Assembly (NCBI GenBank): GCA_013397455.1
Contig: VYZB01000024.1
Coordinates: 3,332,632-3,396,631, forward strand
Reading direction: 5' to 3'
Length of the DNA: 64,000 nt
Source: Crotophaga sulcirostris
Lineage: Eukaryota > Chordata > Aves > Cuculiformes > Crotophagidae
A program made the translations under genes and the position numbers. Within the stretch, counting starts at the first letter, position 1; each line of letters opens with the position of its first letter. Of this stretch, positions 52,901 to 58,900 are shown piece by piece. The notes under the pieces were generated by a model. It worked only from the letters and a program-made list of their open reading frames with translations, was not told the DNA's origin and made no database searches.

Positions 52901-55900
52901 AATCAAAATTCATAAGCGTTTGTAATGTGCCTCTGTAAACTGGGATGTTATTATATCAGTATAACTTTTTAAGTACCTCTTGTCACTTCCTTTATTACTA
53001 ACTCCAAAGAATTTGCCTCAGAAAAAATGAGGATGTTTTCTCTACAATCCAAAACTGTATAAGCCCTTTGAAAGAAGGAAGATGATGATCAAGTCAGAAT
53101 TATGTCCATTACAGCAACTGATTGATGTAGAATTAATCATGTTGTCAGATGGATGTTGCATGCATTGTTTTGCTATTGCCAAAAAATCACACTCAAGAAG
53201 TGTAAATAAAATACTGAATTATTTCCTAAGACTACCACTAAAGTTAAATATGTAAAAAAATCCCCATTTAAGTAAGCAGCATATATTCCCCCTGCCTGAA
53301 GCTAGGTGGTTCAGGCAGAGTCATTCATTTTTTTCTTTCTGCTTTCAAGCAAGATTAGAGGATGAGGGAGAAGTACAGGACTGGGTCAGATATATCTGCC
53401 TTTCTTCATCTAGCCAAAGGGAAGGAGGAGGATTCTTCTACTTCCATGGGTGGGGGCCTTTTGACAACCTCGCTATCAGCCATACAGAGAGGCTTCACAA
53501 TATACAAAGCTCTAGTGATTATGTTACTAATTATGTAGAAGCTGTCCAGGAGGTAGAAGTTAAGGGGAGATTTACATACATGCAATTTACTGGTGGATGC
53601 TAAGAGCAGTAGGTGTTTGATGCTCTGAAACAGTAATATGTACATTGATATAAGTAATATGAGAATATGACATATGGATAAGTTCTTTGAGGCAGAAACT
53701 TTGCATAGTTATTTTTAGTTTACATACTGTGCTGTTGACAAATGATATATTTAGCAAATAATTTAAGCATTTTATTTTATAACTGTTACCTTTGCCTCGG
53801 TCACATTATCCACTGCAGTCACTACAGTGAGAGAAGCTGATAATATCATGTAGGTGATATATATNNNNNNNNNNNNNNNNNNNNNNNNNNNNNNTCTAAG
53901 TGTATAGATTATTTGCTTTTCCTATACTAATATTGTTAATATTTAGTAACTTTAAAATCAACACAATAATACTCTATTAATATTTACTTGTTGTAACAAA
54001 GGCACATCTCTATAGATGGATACAGACACACCTGATCCATTTTCCTGTGCTTGAAATCCAAGCCAGACCACCTCTGGGAACCAGAGCCTGCATGGATCAG
54101 TGCTGAGTCTAATCTATTTAATCATGCTGAGATACCACTGGTGCTCAGAAATGCACCAACACAACATGCGGCTTCTTGACTGTAGCTGTTTCACATCTGA
54201 ACGGAGGGAGTACAGGCAGTTTCAGCTGGCATCTGTCTCCATTTGCTGGGTGTATGTTCTCTAAGAGAGCTTGAGTTAGAAAAAGAATCAAAAGAACACA
54301 CTTTTTTCTTTTGCTGACAGAGAGATTTGAGGCGTGCCCCTACAAGCGGCACGCCACTCAGTTCTTTAGTCACAGTTACAGGGAATGTCACTCTTCTTAC
54401 AATGAACTGCCTCTGTAGCATTTAGTTTTCTAACACGTGTTCCTGCTCCTTTCTCTTAAACAGGACTGCCAAAGAGATGCTGCAGAAATCAACAAACACT
54501 AAATCTTTAGCAGAGCGATCCTCCTCTCTCCCACACTGTGTACCGTTCACATGGTATGGAGAGAGTGGCAAAGGATCCAATTCTTCTAGCAACCTGCCAT
54601 CACCTACCAGCTCAACTGAACCTTCCTCTGAAAATATAAGTCCAGCTAAAAAAGGGTCAAAGGTAGAAAATAAAAACTACCTTATTCCCACTGTGTTGAG
54701 TGGCATAATTGGCTTCATGTTTCTGGAAAAAGAACAGGCCAATATGTTAATACTACAATAAACAGTGCATGGTGTTCATTGTAAGGTAAAAGCTCATCTC
54801 AACAGAACATCTCTGTCATTGTACCATCTCAGACTCTATATTTTTACCTTGTCTAAATGTACATGAATTCAGTAAACTAACTGTGGTGTGCTGTACCGTT
54901 ACAAAAACAAATGGTGCCAGTGGAAATTAGCATTTGGATCCACTAAACAAATGCTAGATTTTTGTATTCAGTTATAGATATTTTCTGCATTCTTCAGGAC
55001 TGATTGAGGGAATACCTACCCATGTTCAAATGAAGTGTTTGCAAGTGAAGAAATGCTGTATGCCATCAGTCTTCTGCCTTTCCCTCTCCCCCCCTCCTCC
55101 CCCAGTAATGAAATCTGTTTGTCATGCATGCTGGATGTTGGATTTAAATCTATATATGAAGATGCTTGAACTGTAAATATGAACTATTGCAATTTAATAC
55201 ATCTGTGTGATTCCTTTCTATGTGCATGAATGTTTCAGCATGATAACTCCTTAAATAACCCTTACTTATAGTAATATACTTAGCTTTTAATGTTTATTTT
55301 CACTTCTGGAAAATATTTCTCTGCCTGTATTTTCTTATAACTTGTGGGAGTTTACTTCTTATAACGGTCTGGTAAAAAGAAACACATACAGTTTTCAATT
55401 TTATGTACAGGAATATGAATCAGAAATGTGATTTCTCTGTCTTCTGCCAACACATGCATGTGCACAATAGCAGTTTCCACAGGCATCTCTTACTCTCTTG
55501 GTACCAAAGCTGGTGATGCCTTATTTCTGCTGTGTACCAGGCTATGCCAAGTGATAGTTGTGATTGTGTTACTTGGTAGGGTGGGCAACATTAGGCTGAC
55601 CAGTCAAAGTCAGATTTGTAGAGATGGTCACAGATGAAATCTCTAAAGATGAAAGAGAAACTAATTAGTTACCTGGCTTCTTTTGAAAAGAAAAAGATGA
55701 AGATTTAGATATGTAAACCCTATTTGTGCCTTTAAACAAACATTGCATACAAAGTATTTTAAAATGGGGAAAAAGGCATACCCTTTTACAGTTAATATTA
55801 GGTTGAGATTTTGGAGGGGTGTTTTGTCCTGCTGTCGTAATTATTGGCAGGCCTTGGCTATCTTTGTGTTTTTCCTATAGAAAAATAAATTTTAAAGACT

Positions 55901-58900
55901 TAAATTCATAGTAAGGCTAAAACTTGCACAATATAGAGCTTGAAGAAAAATCATAGTACTTAAAAAAGAAAAAGATGTTCTTCACACAACAGGAGGTAGA
56001 GCTGTTGAACTCTTGGCCTAAGAATGCTGTGGGGGCTAAAAGTTTGCATATTAAGGAAGCTGCTTGGATTTTCTTCTTCTCTATAAAGATACAGGAAAAG
56101 CAGAACAGGAATGCTAAATGTAGGTGTGAAAAAACTGATCACAGAAATATTTTGATGCTCTCTGCAAAGTCTGCAAGCTCTTAACAGTACCTGTACTGCT
56201 ATTCAGGATTTAAAGCACAGCACAATACTGATATTTAGGTGGATTTCCAGCAAAACTAAGAGGACCAACACTTAATATTTTTTGAAGACTTCTCATTCTG
56301 AGGAAAGATAAGTCGTATATCTTTGGGGGGACAGGGATAAAAAGATAATTTTTTAGTGTTGTTTTGGGATTTAATATTTGGATCCATTTTTTTAAATTGT
56401 GAATTGAATTTGATATTCATTTGAATTTTATATTCATTTAGATGCTAGATTAGAGTAGAGATTAGAGGTCTCTGTATCATCAAGTACGCATTCAATTTAA
56501 ATGGAACAATACAGTGTCTTTAATTCTTCTTAGATTTTTTTTAGGTTCTTACTTGAATATGAAATAGTTGTTAATATTTGTCTTCTAATAGTAATTTTTC
56601 TGTATTCCTGGAAAATACATGCACACTTCTGCTATTCCGTGTTCTAAGGTGTGATGTCTGTCATTGCATTGTTAAGAAAAAATAGTGTTTGTTTTATGGT
56701 TATTATTTCAGTAAATAACATTCAATATCCGAAGATCTCTTTTACTTTCAGTTTCTTTCAGTTTTCTAAAGGTATAGGCAAAGAGGGAAGATGATTTTGC
56801 TTTTCTAGGAGATCATTTGGGACTCAGAAATGGATTCACAGGATATATTCCTTGCTCTTTCAATAGCATTTTTCACTTCTCTCTGCTAATTAATCCTCTG
56901 TCCTATTCTTTGTCCTACTGCCTATGCTACGCTTGTCCTAAATATTTGGAGGACAGTAAAATGCTAGTGATTAACCCACAGAAGCTGTAATTTAGCTCCA
57001 GGATGAGAGCCAGCATCTTAAGAGGGAGTTTGGAAATTGCTTTCAGGCCCCTTTGCTATTCATTGAGACATTAAGATGGCAAAGGGGTCTCTTGAAGTAC
57101 ACAGTGGTAAAAATACTGTGTATTCTATAAATATTAACAATACCAAAAATTAGGCTTCCTCATGTATATTGTAGCTGGTTTGGTAAATGATTGAAATCAC
57201 TCCTAAACTATGCCAACCTGGAAGACAGAAAGCAAATTTCCCTTTTAGATGCACATATGAGATCATTTGTTCATTCTAACTTATCTTTTTCTCCACAGAA
57301 TTTCACATTCAACGATGATTTCAGTCCCAGCAGCACAAGTTCTGCTGATTTGAGCGGTTTAGGAGCAGAACCTAAAACCCCAGGTTTCTCGCACACCTTA
57401 GCACTGTCGTCAGATGAGGTACGCTGATGAAATTGTTTAAGGTGGGAATGAGCTGTTTTCTTTCTCCCATGGCATTTTGCTTGATAATTGCTCAGATAAC
57501 AAAGGGATATTTTTTAGGCAGTAGAATGGGAGAAGAAAATTAATCTTGGTTTCTAGATTGTAATTTTTCTTGTTCATCTAGGAATTGCTTGAAATAAAGA
57601 TCCTATGGTATTATCATAGGAAAGCAGAATGCAGTTGGTTTTCTAAGACATGCTATATCCTCACACACTTCAATACATTTTTCCTACATCCTAAATGTGT
57701 ACTTGTGGATATATATATATATACACTAAAATAGACATAATTGAGACAATTTTGAGATAATAAAGATGCAGTATAGTTTGATAAATACAGTTGAGATGTA
57801 AGGCGCCTTCACCTGGACTAATTTTACCCTAATATATTCAAATAATAGTGACCTGTGCACACAGTAATTGTGTATTACTTTGCCTGAATGTATATATATT
57901 GATTGGAATGTATATGTGTTACGCCACTTTGCATTCTCTTTGTGCTTGCTTCGCACAGTGGATTTGAATTCAGTTACCTCAAAACAGAGATTTTTTTTGC
58001 AATGATACTGTTAAAAAGCTTTCCTAACCCTGTAAACTAGTGACACTATCAAGCCAAATATAATATTGAAAATACTTTTTTTAAAATACTGGATTTTTAA
58101 CTCGGTTGTCAGTGAAGATGCACAATTTGACAGTAGCTGACAGTGTGTCCTGTGAACTCAAGAAACCCATGCCTTTTTTTCTCTGAAATACACTCAGTAA
58201 GAACTTCACATTTTTTGTGTGAGCTGTGGGGCACTTCTTTTTCTAGAGAGGAGGAACTTGAAGTATTTTTGTCTTTTTTGTTGTTGTTGTTTTAATGATA
58301 GTTAGGTTTGTACTGTTATTGCTTGCATACTTTGTATGGTTTTAAAGAATGAGAGCCTTTCCATGCAAACCCACTTGCCAAAATGCAAGTCTACAGAACC
58401 AGGCATTCTTTAGAGGTTACTTACCACAGGTAGTAAAGGGCAAAATTTTTTAAGAATGTAGACAGGAGTCTGTGTATTCTATCAATTACTGAGAAGAACA
58501 AAGTCTTCATTTATACTTCATTTTAGTATTAATAGTCTCTCTTGATAATGCATTTCATTCTCTTACCATGCTTCATTCCCTTTATATTATGTATTTTATT
58601 GTGACAATGCCCTGTTCCCAGTGGTATTGAATTGAAAGCTTGAAAATGCTTTCATTTTGCTTATTCGGCTCTCTACTTTATCGCTTCTAAAACATCAAGC
58701 CTGAACAGGTCTATAAAAATGAATGCGTTTTCTCCGACCTCTGCTGTGTTTCCGAATCTGCAGCCTCCAAATCGAGCAGTGTGCTCAGCAAGAGCTGCAG
58801 TGGAAACCTCCACAGCCTCTCTGGCAGTGGATTAGGCCAGTGTTGCTCTTCAGCCTTGCAGAGCATATTGCTGCCAGCACTCCTTTGCTCAGGTTTCTCT

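Larger units (their letters stand above)
51322..54463 (+). other. Intron, 3.1 kb, inside optional block
   Basis: Donor gtatgg, acceptor tttctcttaaacag (strong). It contains two open stretches (51629-51865 and 52052-52261) that I could not identify, an imperfect 26-base tandem duplication (51779-51830) and the assembly gap at 53865-53894. Confidence 0.8.
54663..57298 (+). other. Intron, 2.6 kb
   Basis: Donor gtagaa, acceptor tttttctccacag. It contains a probable old CR1 or related LINE remnant near 55970-56190 and the possible terminal extension at its start. Otherwise AT-rich. Confidence 0.82.
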
